From NCBI GenBank assembly GCA_964596185.1, contig CAZQUE010000012.1:1-64000 (forward strand): DNA of 64,000 bases. The letters run 5' to 3'. The notes beneath the pieces were generated by a model. That model saw only the letters and a program-made list of their open reading frames with translations. It was not told the origin of the DNA and ran no database searches. Within the stretch, counting starts at the first letter, position 1. Every line of letters begins with the position of its first letter. This document shows, piece after piece, positions 28,001-35,825 of the stretch. The stretch is from DYKG01 sp964596185 (GTDB lineage Bacteria; Muiribacteriota; Ozemobacteria; Ozemobacterales; Ozemobacteraceae). The position numbers and the translations under genes were made by a program.

Positions 28001-28059
28001 ACATTCAGAATCCTCCTCCCGAAGGCTGGGATGGAAGATATATTCTTACTCATAAATAG
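25030..28059 (+). CDS. CHASE2-domain class III adenylate cyclase
   Basis: A membrane cyclase making cAMP. One membrane helix is near residues 27-45. A long extracytoplasmic region resembling CHASE2 extends to about 630. Three hydrophobic helices follow (about 638-700), then a class III cyclase domain at about 720-905. Metal-binding aspartates are present: D757 in F-F-S-D-V-A-G-F and D801 in F-I-G-D-A-V-M-A-F. K797 precedes the second, as expected for adenine recognition. A TPR-like tail of about 90 residues ends the protein (A-I-Q-L-H-L-D-R-K-W-D-E-A-I). AGAGG precedes the ATG. It is downstream of the GH57 gene on the same strand, probably co-transcribed. Confidence 0.9.
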   Translation: MRKKGLSGIFSNVLLKISKKESSRTGLFFGFICSILSMYLFMGGFFTPLDNYLTSLFLQYDYHQPELQDLIVVAKKDQATSELIQKNPGRQEFASVFELLGQSQKIRRPGGGKARPFSFFTFMAGFLKNIKEPIVRNSMVDYWGYTSQNLDFFSKNPQVEGYASLIKIDSLIFAPNGGNLLKAFAGPPRGPFLISTLGLCFYKNEVIWIDLEEWHQKNKERTSKGLPKIYPTKRDFDALLDEKRADFEANRKAVDDLAQRWQMFLTKIQQAHLAINIEMSPTNLFVREIELVSNLFFQIELVAVFEPLPAEYYIPPASVIAFDFILQGKKGLESDQLLKNAIADCKSDVVLAAYTVREEEYENDDGSFYMEAGKDGDMKRYPLQDDVASQTQKKGTKVSKDRYKRFVTRLIMPDDQFVNEKTQLGMIDILTGDKNFVTQIPMFTLLPDQKRIEPSFSLVTSMLALDAEQPENASESYLAAMRKELDNIYPMVASGTFNGPLKIKDNEIPVDQNGRLFVKFVGSTKKNNYEQAAFPSVSFFECFTENHLKSFYAEASDIGKKRIKRAHNRILSYGVNKGRKIILAGPFEVSDMDFYPTPLNVKTPFTVQNDPLMGVEIHANAVLNIMKKNYLRHPDPRHTYFATLVTCLLLGLILDFISPFVGAFIAFGFFAAASWYGAFSYNQLGQVIYVSSMVVSYPMIWALATLTNYLRQRARAQNTKDMFSRFVAADVVQYMLENPELVKPGGQKVELTIFFSDVAGFTSISEALTPEELVVLLNEYLGAMTDLLFEYGGTLDKFIGDAVMAFWNYPREQGDHAERACLCALAMQRKINELQIGWAERGLPRVSARAGLNTAGVVVGYMGSNKAQMNFTCMGDGVNLASRLEGANKEYGTAMMISDATYQKAKNVVTARFLDFLAVKGKKEPVKVFELVCEKGNEPPDWDELHQMYDNAIQLHLDRKWDEAIANFEKILARWPEDGPSQTYLHRCHEYIQNPPPEGWDGRYILTHK

Positions 28060-28089
28060 AGTAATTTGCTAAAAGACTTTTTTGCTTCC

Positions 28090-28159
28090 TGCCCAACTGC
28101 AAAAAAAGCTGGGCTTTCTAATGAAAACAATATGATAACCGTTTGCCCATTTGCAAAAA
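28090..28159 (+). repeat. Pair of 16-bp direct repeats upstream of the RNase D gene
   Basis: TGCCCAACTGCAAAAA at 28090-28105 and TGCCCATTTGCAAAAA at 28144-28159 differ at 2 of 16 positions. The first lies in a weak hairpin (GCCCA/TGGGC) that could be a poor terminator. Two spaced copies before a promoter may also be regulator sites. Confidence 0.4.
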
Positions 28160-28195
28160 TATAGTGCTTTTTAAATTGAAATTGTGATAAGAAAA

Positions 28196-28201
28196 TATAA
28201 T
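28196..28201 (+). promoter_or_regulatory. -10 box of the RNase D gene
   Basis: A perfect TATAAT; a convincing -35 box at 17 bp is not visible. The transcript would begin about 25 nt before the chosen start at 28233. Confidence 0.4.
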
Positions 28202-28232
28202 CAGCTACTTTTAAATATTGCACAGGTCATTG

Positions 28233-29459
28233 ATGAAAAAACAATTTGATCCCCAACCCCTGATCGCTGAGACTGAACTGATTGAAGACGCTGAATCGCT
28301 GAAAAATTTTTTTGCTCGAATCCGTCAGGCCGAAATCGTTGCGGTTGATATTGAATCAGCAGGTTTCTACAAATACTATTCGCGAGTCAATCTAATTCAA
28401 ATTGCGACAAGAAAGCATCGAGGAATTATTGATCCTCAGAAGATTGAAGATTTCTCAGCCTTTAGAGAATTTTGCCAAAACTCCGATTGCTACTGGATCT
28501 TTCATGGCGGCGATTATGATGTCTCTATGTTGGCCAGGGATCTAGAAGTCTTTATTCCCAGAATGTTCGATACTCGAAAGGCTGCAGAATTCATTGGCAT
28601 GAATGAGCTTGGTCTTAGAGCCTTGACTGAGAAATATCTTGGCTTTTCCCTCGACAAGAAGCTTCAACGCTGCGACTGGTCCAGAAGACCACTGACCCAG
28701 GCAATGCGCGAGTATGCAATACTCGACGCAATCTGTCTGATTCCTATTTATGATTTTCTTTCAAAGGAACTAGAGGAAATGGGACGCATGGACTGGGTTC
28801 TTGAAGAATGTGAATTTATCGCGACGGAAGCCCGTAAAGCCAGGGAAATCAAGTTGGATCCTTATGCATTCCGAATAAAAGGCTCTTCAAGGCTTTCTGC
28901 GAGATCTTTGGCGGTTTTGAAGGAAGTCTGGACTTTGCGGGAAGAGATATCAGAAAGGATCGATAGAGCTCCTTTCATGGTTTTGAGTAATCAGGCTCTT
29001 TTAGACATCGCAAAACAAATGCCTAGAAGTATTGCTGGCTTGTCAGTGATTAAAACTATTGGTCGGGAATTTCTCAATCGCCATGCAAATGAGCTGCAAT
29101 CCGCTATTAGATCTGGACTTGAGGCTCCATTGGATGGACTGGATCGCCCAATTAAACCCAAAAACCGTCAAATGATGCTCACCGCCTGGGAAGGCGAACT
29201 GGCTAAATCTTTGCGAGAATTACGGGATGACGTGGCAAACCGTCTTGGTCTTGCCGCCTCTTTGCTTGCTCCTTCTCAAGCTCTATACGAACTTGCAAGA
29301 TTAAGGCCCACGAATCTTGGCGAATTTCGCAACAGCGAGATTTTGCATAACTGGCAGGTTGAGATTCTTGCTGAAGATTTCGTTCCTCTTCTTCAGCAGG
29401 AACCTCCGTTAAACCTGCGAAAAAGAAAACGGCGGCGCAAGAAAAGACCAGGAACCTGA
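28233..29459 (+). CDS. rnd: Ribonuclease D-like 3'-5' exonuclease
   Basis: Trims RNA 3' ends, such as tRNA precursors. The DEDDy exonuclease motifs are intact: D39-I-E41 (V-D-I-E-S), the H-G-G-D-Y-D segment and Y-A-I-L-D-A. HRDC-like helical domains follow at about 220-300 and 305-375. The protein ends in a very basic tail, L-R-K-R-K-R-R-R-K-K-R. I chose ATG 28233 (408 aa), preceded by AGGT at 7 nt; an in-frame TTG at 28218 has no ribosome site. It is a single-gene unit after the cyclase gene with its own -10 box. The basic C-terminus is not in the E. coli enzyme and may assist RNA binding. Confidence 0.85.
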   Translation: MKKQFDPQPLIAETELIEDAESLKNFFARIRQAEIVAVDIESAGFYKYYSRVNLIQIATRKHRGIIDPQKIEDFSAFREFCQNSDCYWIFHGGDYDVSMLARDLEVFIPRMFDTRKAAEFIGMNELGLRALTEKYLGFSLDKKLQRCDWSRRPLTQAMREYAILDAICLIPIYDFLSKELEEMGRMDWVLEECEFIATEARKAREIKLDPYAFRIKGSSRLSARSLAVLKEVWTLREEISERIDRAPFMVLSNQALLDIAKQMPRSIAGLSVIKTIGREFLNRHANELQSAIRSGLEAPLDGLDRPIKPKNRQMMLTAWEGELAKSLRELRDDVANRLGLAASLLAPSQALYELARLRPTNLGEFRNSEILHNWQVEILAEDFVPLLQQEPPLNLRKRKRRRKKRPGT

Positions 29460-29578
29460 GCGGTTACAAGAAAAATGCACGCCGCTTAAAACGAAAAACT
29501 CAGCAAATCCTTTTTTATAGAGGGTTTCGTTTCAAAAAAAACTTGCGTGTAAAAAACGGTTTTTTTTCCTGACACCCC

Positions 29579-29607
29579 TTGCGGGTTGGGGTACGCTTTC
29601 GTATAAT
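29579..29607 (+). promoter_or_regulatory. Strong sigma-70-type promoter for the C25 protease
   Basis: TTGCGG (29579-29584), a 17-bp spacer and a perfect TATAAT (29602-29607). A short dyad (ACCCC at 29574-29578, GGGGT at 29588-29592) overlaps the -35 box and could be a repressor or activator site. Confidence 0.65.
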
Positions 29608-29658
29608 GTTATTCATATAGCCTTGTTAAGCATAAGTATTTTAGAAGGAGGAAAGAGC

Positions 29659-31608
29659 TTGAGGCGTTATACTAGTTTGTTTGTTCTTTTTTGTCTGCTG
29701 AGTTCCAGCACTGTTTTTGGTGCCGGTATCAGTGTAAGCAATACCCGTGGTTATACCACTACCCTGGAAATTGATTGTCCTAAGGTCAATCTTGGAGAAA
29801 CACAGGTTCTTGGTGCAAAAGCCATCACTGTTACCGCTGAGGATGCAAGTCTTTCTTATGATAAAGACGCTCCTGTTCTGCCGCGCTATACTGCAATGGT
29901 CATGGTTGATCCGGCGAAACGCCCGGTTTTCCAGGTTACCAGCCTTCAGTCAGAAGTTGTTGAACTCGATGCTCGCGTAGTTCCTTCAAAAGGAAATTTT
30001 ACCCGTAACATCAGCCCCGACGAAGTACCTTTCAATTTTGGCGAAGCCTATGCCAAAGATGCATGGTATCCCTCTGATGACAGCATGGTCAGCATGGGCG
30101 AACCCTTCATCTTCCGCGAAATCCGTGGTGTAAACCTGGTTGTAAATCCTGTTCAGTATAACCCTGTTCAGAACAAACTCAGAATTCATCGCAAAATTCG
30201 TGTGGCTGTTTCTTCCGACAATCAGCCTTCTAAAAACGTTATTACCAAATCTGCTCCGATCAGCAAGGTTTTCGAACCAATTTACAAAAATACTTTCGTA
30301 AACTTCGATCAGGCTACCAAACGTTTGCCCCGTCTTGATGAAAATGGCCGCCTCCTCATCATTTGCTACGATGATTTCATGGATGCAATGGCTCCTTTCG
30401 TCCAGTGGAAAAAGAAAATCGGCCTTGATGTGAAAATGGTTCCTGTATCTGCAGCCGGAAAAACCAATGATGAAATCAAAGCTTTCATCCAGGATGAATA
30501 CAATCAGGGTGGCTTGACTAACATCATGTTGATTGGTGACTCTGCTCAGATTCCAACCAACAAAGGCGTTAAAGAACGTGCTGACTCTGACCCCTGCTAT
30601 ACCAAGCTTGCAGGCGATGACCACGTTCCCGATGCAATTATCAGCCGCCTTTCTGCCGAAAACAAAGAACAGGTTGCCTATCAGGTAGCCAAGTTCGTAA
30701 ACTACGAACAGTTCCCCACCGAAAATACCGCATGGTATTCAAAAGGCGTTGGCATTGCTTCTGCTGAAGGTAATCCCGCTGACAAAGTTTACATGGAAGA
30801 AAACCGCCAGGCTCTCCTTGGCGCAATGTTCAAACATGTTGATCAGATTTATGATCCCAGCGCTCCCAAAGCAAAAGTAACCGAAGCTGTAAACGATGGC
30901 CGCAGCCTTATTAATTACTTGGGCCATGGTTCAAGCACCAGCTGGGGTACTACTTACTTCAACAACACTGATGCCAGCAAACTTACCAATGGCTGGATGC
31001 AGCCAATCATCTTCGACGTAGCCTGTGTTAACGGCAAATTCGTTAACTTCACCTGCTTCGGCGAAGCCTGGATGCGCTCTGGCACGATCACAAACCCCGC
31101 TGGCGCAGTAACTTATTGTGGTTCTACTACTAACATGCAGTGGGTTCCCCCGATCAAAGTTCAGGAAGAATTCAACAAAGAACTTATTGCAAAAGAAGTT
31201 TATAAAACTGTCGGTGGCATTTTCACCAACGGTATCATCAAAGGCCTCGAAATCTATGGAACAGCTTCCAATGGCTCAGGCGTTATGATGTATGAACAGT
31301 GGCACATTTTCGGTGACAGCACTTTGATCTGTCGCTTCAAAGCTCCCACCAAGCTTGAAGCCGATGCAAGAGCCGTTCGCAGTGAAGATAGCGTAACTGT
31401 AAGCGTATATGTTCTCGATGAAGAAGCAAACCCGGTTAGCAACGCTCGTGTAACTGTTTACACTGAAGGCGTTGAAAATGTTAAGGTTGCAACTACCAAT
31501 GACAATGGTGAAGCAGTAGTTACCATGCCCGCAGAAATGACTGAAGGCTATGTAACTATCATCGGCGCCGATGTAGTTCCGGTTGTTGATCAGAAAATCG
31601 CTTTCTGA
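29659..31608 (+). CDS. Secreted gingipain-family (C25) cysteine protease
   Basis: An exported peptidase. The start is TTG at 29659, 7 nt after an excellent AAGGAGG; in-frame starts upstream lack one. A signal peptide covers about residues 1-21. The N-terminal region to about 210 resembles the gingipain propeptide domain. The catalytic pair is H423 in Y-L-G-H-G-S-S and C456 in F-D-V-A-C-V-N-G; their spacing of 33 equals that of RgpB. The last about 80 residues form an Ig-like bacterial domain (P-V-S-N-A-R-V-T-V-Y). No type IX sorting signal is visible. Strong promoter, ideal ribosome site and a terminator suggest high expression. Substrate specificity is not predictable. Confidence 0.9.
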   Translation: MRRYTSLFVLFCLLSSSTVFGAGISVSNTRGYTTTLEIDCPKVNLGETQVLGAKAITVTAEDASLSYDKDAPVLPRYTAMVMVDPAKRPVFQVTSLQSEVVELDARVVPSKGNFTRNISPDEVPFNFGEAYAKDAWYPSDDSMVSMGEPFIFREIRGVNLVVNPVQYNPVQNKLRIHRKIRVAVSSDNQPSKNVITKSAPISKVFEPIYKNTFVNFDQATKRLPRLDENGRLLIICYDDFMDAMAPFVQWKKKIGLDVKMVPVSAAGKTNDEIKAFIQDEYNQGGLTNIMLIGDSAQIPTNKGVKERADSDPCYTKLAGDDHVPDAIISRLSAENKEQVAYQVAKFVNYEQFPTENTAWYSKGVGIASAEGNPADKVYMEENRQALLGAMFKHVDQIYDPSAPKAKVTEAVNDGRSLINYLGHGSSTSWGTTYFNNTDASKLTNGWMQPIIFDVACVNGKFVNFTCFGEAWMRSGTITNPAGAVTYCGSTTNMQWVPPIKVQEEFNKELIAKEVYKTVGGIFTNGIIKGLEIYGTASNGSGVMMYEQWHIFGDSTLICRFKAPTKLEADARAVRSEDSVTVSVYVLDEEANPVSNARVTVYTEGVENVKVATTNDNGEAVVTMPAEMTEGYVTIIGADVVPVVDQKIAF

Positions 31609-31638
31609 TAAAAAACTAAACTAACCAAGTTCGAATGG

Positions 31639-31667
31639 ACCGCTCCCTTGGGAGCGGTTCTTTTTTT
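31639..31667 (+). terminator. Rho-independent terminator of the C25 protease gene
   Basis: ACCGCTCC (31639-31646) pairs with GGAGCGGT (31651-31658) around a 4-nt loop, followed by seven T from 31661. Confidence 0.92.
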
Positions 31668-31849
31668 CTCGGAATTTGGTGCATCGCTTTTCTTTTTGCG
31701 CTCTGAAAAATGTGAGGCGGTCCTATTGATGGTTTTCAAGAGGCAATCGATAAATTTCTATAATCGTGGGGGAGAAACTTTGGCAAAAAGGAAGTCGCCG
31801 CTGCAATTCCATAGCAGTCAAAAAATAAATGCGGGCTTTTGCTGAAGGA

Positions 31850-32353
31850 TCAGAGAATGCTTCTCAATACGAGAATTCTTAGGAGGAAATTGGTAATCAT
31901 TCCAGCTGCAATATCATCTGCTAGAATCCCTGTGCCGCCTCGGAAGCTTTGAAACAGGTTTATTGGGAAAGGTTTTAGTATGTCCAGGAATCTGAAAAGA
32001 ATAAAACCAACAATGATCGCTGTCCAGCTTAAATCACCGATGAAAATGAGAGCGGTCCACATTCCTGCTGCTTCATCAATCACTATCTCTTGAGGGTCTT
32101 TGCTGCGAAGAATTCTTTCGACCTTCTCAGAAATGCCTATTGCCAGGAGAATAAATATGAATAGACAAGTTCCCTGAGCCAGGTTGCTGAAATCTTTAGT
32201 CAACCAGAAAAGCAGCAAGCCAAAAAGACTGCCGGCAGTACCTTGAGCCTTGGGCAGGTATCCGAGTCCAAAGCAGGCGCCGAGAAGTTTTATCGCTTCT
32301 GATCCAGTTGAACTACTGGTCCAGGAGGTGCCAATTTTTCTTGAAATAGTCAT
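31850..32353 (-). CDS. pgpA: Phosphatidylglycerophosphatase A
   Basis: Removes the phosphate from phosphatidylglycerophosphate to give phosphatidylglycerol. Family motifs are clear: G-Y-L-P-K-A-Q-G-T-A-G-S near residue 32, V-I-D-E-A-A-G-M-W (about 92-100), and R-F-L-D-I-L-K-P-F-P (about 121-130). Several hydrophobic helices place it in the inner membrane. It starts inside pgsA (41-nt overlap), giving two consecutive steps of the same pathway in one operon. Length 167 aa is normal. Confidence 0.93.
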   Translation of the reverse strand: MTISRKIGTSWTSSSTGSEAIKLLGACFGLGYLPKAQGTAGSLFGLLLFWLTKDFSNLAQGTCLFIFILLAIGISEKVERILRSKDPQEIVIDEAAGMWTALIFIGDLSWTAIIVGFILFRFLDILKPFPINLFQSFRGGTGILADDIAAGMITNFLLRILVLRSIL

Positions 32354-32924
32354 AGCCTGAATATACCGTGGATATTGCTGCTATATACATTAGCAGGTGG
32401 ATGGTGGGGGAGTGGAATCTGACAAGAGTCTCTGTCCAGTCCGAATATTGGTAGGTTTCGAAAATAATTTGCAGACTCAAAAGACAAAGGGCGGTTATTA
32501 TAGCGGTTAACTGGGTGGTTGTTTTTAGTTTGCCGGCGTTGCTTGCATCGATAACTTTGCCTTTTTCGGCGCATACAAGTCGCAGGCCAGTTACCGCAAA
32601 CTCTCTGGCAATAATTATTACTGCAATATAACCAGCGGTAAAGGTAAGATTGCGATACTCGACCATCAATATCAGTGCCGTAGAAACGAGAAGTTTGTCG
32701 GCAATGGGATCCATAAACCTCCCGAGAGTTGTGATCTGCTGGTATCGGCGGGCCAGGTAGCCATCGTAGTAATCGGTAATTGCCGCAAAAATAAAGATTA
32801 GAGCAGCAATGATTTTTCCCCAGTCACCTGCAAGAGGAGATGTTGGTGTCCGCCAACAAAAAGCCAGAATGAAGAATGGTATGCAAAAAATTCTAAGCAG
32901 GGTTAGCTTTGTGGCAATAGTCAT
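32313..32924 (-). CDS. pgsA: CDP-diacylglycerol--glycerol-3-phosphate phosphatidyltransferase
   Basis: Makes phosphatidylglycerophosphate, the substrate of the next gene product. The CDP-alcohol phosphatidyltransferase signature is complete: D-Y-Y-D-G-Y-L-A-R-R, then G-R-F-M-D-P-I-A-D-K (about residues 50-77). Membrane helices and a length of 203 aa fit the family. It overlaps the rimO stop by 4 nt and the pgpA start by 41 nt, so translation of all three is coupled. Confidence 0.95.
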   Translation of the reverse strand: MTIATKLTLLRIFCIPFFILAFCWRTPTSPLAGDWGKIIAALIFIFAAITDYYDGYLARRYQQITTLGRFMDPIADKLLVSTALILMVEYRNLTFTAGYIAVIIIAREFAVTGLRLVCAEKGKVIDASNAGKLKTTTQLTAIITALCLLSLQIIFETYQYSDWTETLVRFHSPTIHLLMYIAAISTVYSGYDYFKKNWHLLDQ

Positions 32925-34213
32925 GAGATTTCTGCCTTGAAATCGTAAGCGTCAGCCTGAGTAATTTTACACTTTAAGAACTGGCCTGGATTCAACTTTT
33001 TCTTTGATTCGATTATCGTCCGGTTGTCTACTTCGTAGGCGTCCCATGCGGTTCGGCCAAATGCCCGTCCATCTTCAACGCTATCAATCATAACATCGAC
33101 TTTTTTGCCGATGAGCTTTCGGTTTCTTTCTTCAATTAGAAGTTGCTGCAAAGTCATCAACTGGTCCAGTCTTGATTGTTTTACGTTGTTTGGAATTTTC
33201 GGAATAATTTTGGCAGCACTGGTGCCTTCTTCTGTAGAATAGGCAAAAGCGCCAACCCGGTCAATAGGATACTTTTCTATAAATTCAATCAATTCATTGA
33301 AATCTTCGTCATTTTCTCCCGGAAAACCAACAATAAAAGTGGTTCTGATGGCCGCGGAACGATATTTTTTTCTGATGTGTCGAATGATGGTGACAATCTG
33401 TTCTGGTGAAGTGTGTCTGTTCATGAGACGCAACATTCTGTCTGAAAAATGCTGAAAGGGAATGTCGAAATAGGGGACTACTTTGGGAATCTGATACAAT
33501 TGGTCGATAAGTTCAGTGCTTAGACCGCGTGGATGCATATAATGGAGTCTAATCCACTTGATTCCTTCAATTGCTGAAAGTTTTTTTACCAGGTCTGGCA
33601 GCAAACAAAAGCCTTTTTTATCTGTGCCGTAGCGTGTAGTGTCTTGCGCGACGACAGAAAGCTCTTTTGCCCCAGATGCTGCCAGTCTGTTTGCATCATC
33701 GAGAATTTCTGTTTCCGGGCGTGAAAAAAAAGGCCCGCGAATAGAAGGAATTGCGCAATAACTGCAACGGTTGCTGCAACCTTCAGCAATTTTAAGTATT
33801 CCAATGTGTGGAGGGGTAAAAAAACGCCAGCTTTTGTTGTAATCTCTCTCGATTTTCCTGCCGCCAGGTTTGAGGTTGCAGAGGAATTCAATGTTGTCGT
33901 CGCTAAGGAACTCAAAAAGGTAGTCTAGCTCAGGGATTTGCAGGCGGATTTCGCTGTGGTAACGTTTAATCAGACAGCCAAAAGCAGCGACTTTGAGCAT
34001 GGGAGATGAATTTTTAAGTTCAAGAGCTTTGAGTATTGTCATGATTGATTGCTCTTTGGCGTCTTTTATGAAGCCACATGTATTAATGAGGAGAAGGTCT
34101 GCATTTTCGGGCGACTGAGACCATTGCCAGCCAAATCGCGAAAACTTGTTGGCAATTGCTTCAGAGTCGGCAGTATTTTTTGAGCAACCGAGAGAGATAA
34201 GATGAAATTTCAT
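32921..34213 (-). CDS. rimO: Ribosomal protein S12 methylthiotransferase RimO
   Basis: A radical SAM enzyme that methylthiolates an aspartate of ribosomal protein S12. The N-terminal UPF0004 domain starts M-K-F-H-L-I-S-L-G-C-S-K-N, with a second Fe-S set in I-N-T-C-G-F and A-A-F-G-C-L. The radical SAM C-S-N-R-C-S-Y-C motif is near residue 140. A TRAM domain ends the protein. I chose ATG 34213 (430 aa) because it begins exactly at the conserved block; the frame is open 27 codons further with no homology. A promoter (TTGCCA at 34250-34245, 17-bp spacer, TATTCT at 34227-34222 on the minus strand) ends 8 nt before this ATG, suggesting a leaderless message. Confidence 0.92.
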   Translation of the reverse strand: MKFHLISLGCSKNTADSEAIANKFSRFGWQWSQSPENADLLLINTCGFIKDAKEQSIMTILKALELKNSSPMLKVAAFGCLIKRYHSEIRLQIPELDYLFEFLSDDNIEFLCNLKPGGRKIERDYNKSWRFFTPPHIGILKIAEGCSNRCSYCAIPSIRGPFFSRPETEILDDANRLAASGAKELSVVAQDTTRYGTDKKGFCLLPDLVKKLSAIEGIKWIRLHYMHPRGLSTELIDQLYQIPKVVPYFDIPFQHFSDRMLRLMNRHTSPEQIVTIIRHIRKKYRSAAIRTTFIVGFPGENDEDFNELIEFIEKYPIDRVGAFAYSTEEGTSAAKIIPKIPNNVKQSRLDQLMTLQQLLIEERNRKLIGKKVDVMIDSVEDGRAFGRTAWDAYEVDNRTIIESKKKLNPGQFLKCKITQADAYDFKAEIS

Positions 34214-34221
34214 ACGCAGAT

Positions 34222-34250
34222 AGAATACCTTTTTGTTGCTTAATTGGCAA
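34222..34250 (-). promoter_or_regulatory. Promoter 8 nt before the rimO start codon
   Basis: On the minus strand: TTGCCA (34250-34245), 17-bp spacer, TATTCT (34227-34222). The start codon at 34213 lies 8 nt after the -10 box, so transcription would start at or near the ATG. Confidence 0.5.
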
Positions 34251-34400
34251 GAAGAAGCTGCTAATAATGCCCGATTAAGCAAGGAAAAAAACAAATTGTT
34301 AAAATATTGATAATTTTATCATTATTATCTTTTAAAATAAATCTCCTTTTTCAATTTAATTTTGTCGATAACATTTATACTATTCATTTTAGGAGTTGAA

Positions 34401-35720
34401 ATGCTAAAGTCCGGCAAGGGCAGGCATAACGGTTATAATTTAATATTTGTTCTCGGTTTGATTGTGGCTATGGCGAATTCAAATACTTTTTTTAGCCTGC
34501 TATCAAATCTCCTTACCAATAATTCCGCGTATGCTGCCGAAGAAACCCATGGTTTGAGTAAGTCTTCTGTTTTTGGTCGGGTTCAGTTGGCAGAATATTT
34601 TTCTAAATTTGCAGTCTGTAAAGAATGCCTGCCGGGTTCAAAATGTCTATCAGTATGTGTTGTTGGCGAAGTCGTTTATCCTGGTCAATTTGAATTGCCC
34701 GAGCCTTCAACTGCTTTAGACGCTTTGTCTTGTGCCGGAGGTGTTGCCCCGAGCGGGTCATGTCGAAATATAAAGATCTTTAGGGGGGCATTTTGTCAGG
34801 AATACGACCTTTATGATTTTCTGACAGATGGTTCTGATTCCAGTCCTTCTCTTTCTGGCGGTGAAACAATCGTTGTCGAACCTGTTAAAAGCTTGATAGA
34901 GGTGATGGGAATGGTTGCCAGACCCGGTATTTACGAATTGAAGCCAGAAGAAAAAAACCTCAGCTGGATCTTAAAATTTTCCGGAATTGATAAGGCTGGC
35001 AAGGATGAGGTTTTGGTTAACATTTTCAGGTTGTCGGGAGGGAATTATCGACATATTTTTTCAGAAGAAATTTCTCCTCGAAGCCTTGTTCAGGCCGAGA
35101 CTCTTCAGTTTCTTCTCGAAGACAATGATAGAATAGAAGTTTCTGAAAAAGATATTCAAAGCAAGAGTATTGAGATCGAGTTGTCTGGTTGTTTTAAACA
35201 TCCCGGAAAGATTCAGTCAGATCGGGCGGTAAGGCTTTCTGATTTTGTTTCTTCTACGAATCTTACCCCGGACTATGCTCCGGACTACGCCGAGATTCTC
35301 AGACCTGATCCGGAGTCGGGAGAATTTAAAGTCTTGAGTTTTTCTGTGGAATCTGTTATTGAAGGGCATTCTCATGCGGAGATTCTTCTGAAGAACAATG
35401 ACAGAATAGTCATTTTTTCAAAGGAAGAGCTTGGGATGTTTGCAAAAGTAGCCATTGAACAAGGTATTCGTGGCAAGCAGATCTTTCAATGGAGAGAAAA
35501 CCTGCGAATTTCTGATTTGATTGAGATGGCAGGTGGGCTGGAAAAGGGTTCGGGGAAAGTGGCTGAGCTTATCAGAAAACAGATAGATGGCGGATCGATT
35601 CAATCTATATCTGTGATTGTGGATCTGGCTAAAATATGGTCTGGCGACAAAAGACACGATATTCATCTAAAGCCTTTTGATATTCTTCTTATCAATGATA
35701 TCTCAGCTAAAAGCCGATAA
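34401..35720 (+). CDS. SLBB-domain protein, polysaccharide-export-like
   Basis: About 439 aa from ATG 34401, with AGGAG 5 nt upstream; an in-frame TTG 39 bp earlier lacks one. A TATACT box lies at 34376-34381. A signal peptide ends about residue 45 (A-Y-A-A-E). At least three SLBB (soluble ligand-binding beta-grasp) modules follow, starting V-V-G-E-V-V-Y-P-G-Q-F (about 87), V-M-G-M-V-A-R-P-G-I-Y (about 170) and L-S-G-C-F-K-H-P-G-K-I (about 260), with a fourth partial one near 380. Such modules occur in Wza-type outer-membrane export proteins, but the N-terminal Poly_export domain and neighbouring Wzc/glycosyltransferase genes are missing. Four Cys cluster just before the first module. Confidence 0.7.
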   Translation: MLKSGKGRHNGYNLIFVLGLIVAMANSNTFFSLLSNLLTNNSAYAAEETHGLSKSSVFGRVQLAEYFSKFAVCKECLPGSKCLSVCVVGEVVYPGQFELPEPSTALDALSCAGGVAPSGSCRNIKIFRGAFCQEYDLYDFLTDGSDSSPSLSGGETIVVEPVKSLIEVMGMVARPGIYELKPEEKNLSWILKFSGIDKAGKDEVLVNIFRLSGGNYRHIFSEEISPRSLVQAETLQFLLEDNDRIEVSEKDIQSKSIEIELSGCFKHPGKIQSDRAVRLSDFVSSTNLTPDYAPDYAEILRPDPESGEFKVLSFSVESVIEGHSHAEILLKNNDRIVIFSKEELGMFAKVAIEQGIRGKQIFQWRENLRISDLIEMAGGLEKGSGKVAELIRKQIDGGSIQSISVIVDLAKIWSGDKRHDIHLKPFDILLINDISAKSR

Positions 35721-35723
35721 ACC

Positions 35724-35746
35724 AATCAAGGCCAGCCTGATTTTTT
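35724..35746 (+). terminator. Likely terminator of the SLBB gene
   Basis: AATCA-GGC (35724-35732, one bulged A) pairs with GCC-TGATT (35735-35742) and runs into six T (35741-35746). The loop is tight, so the inner pairs may open. Confidence 0.6.
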
Positions 35747-35825
35747 AGCAAAAACCGCACGCATGCCAAAGTTTTTTGAATTTCTGAGAAATCCTGCAAA
35801 AACCTCAATTGCTTTTTTAGTTAAA

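Noticed and set aside
27619..28053. 144-codon minus-strand frame within the adenylate cyclase gene
   Set aside because: A shadow of a well-supported coding region with conserved cyclase motifs.
29986..30624. 212-codon antisense frame inside the C25 protease
   Set aside because: The plus-strand protease has intact catalytic residues, promoter and terminator; the antisense frame shows no family or ribosome site.
31648..31845. 65-codon frame after the C25 protease, with a GGGGGAG before an internal TTG
   Set aside because: It begins inside the terminator hairpin, has odd composition and no recognisable domain; the 22-codon TTG version is too short to support.
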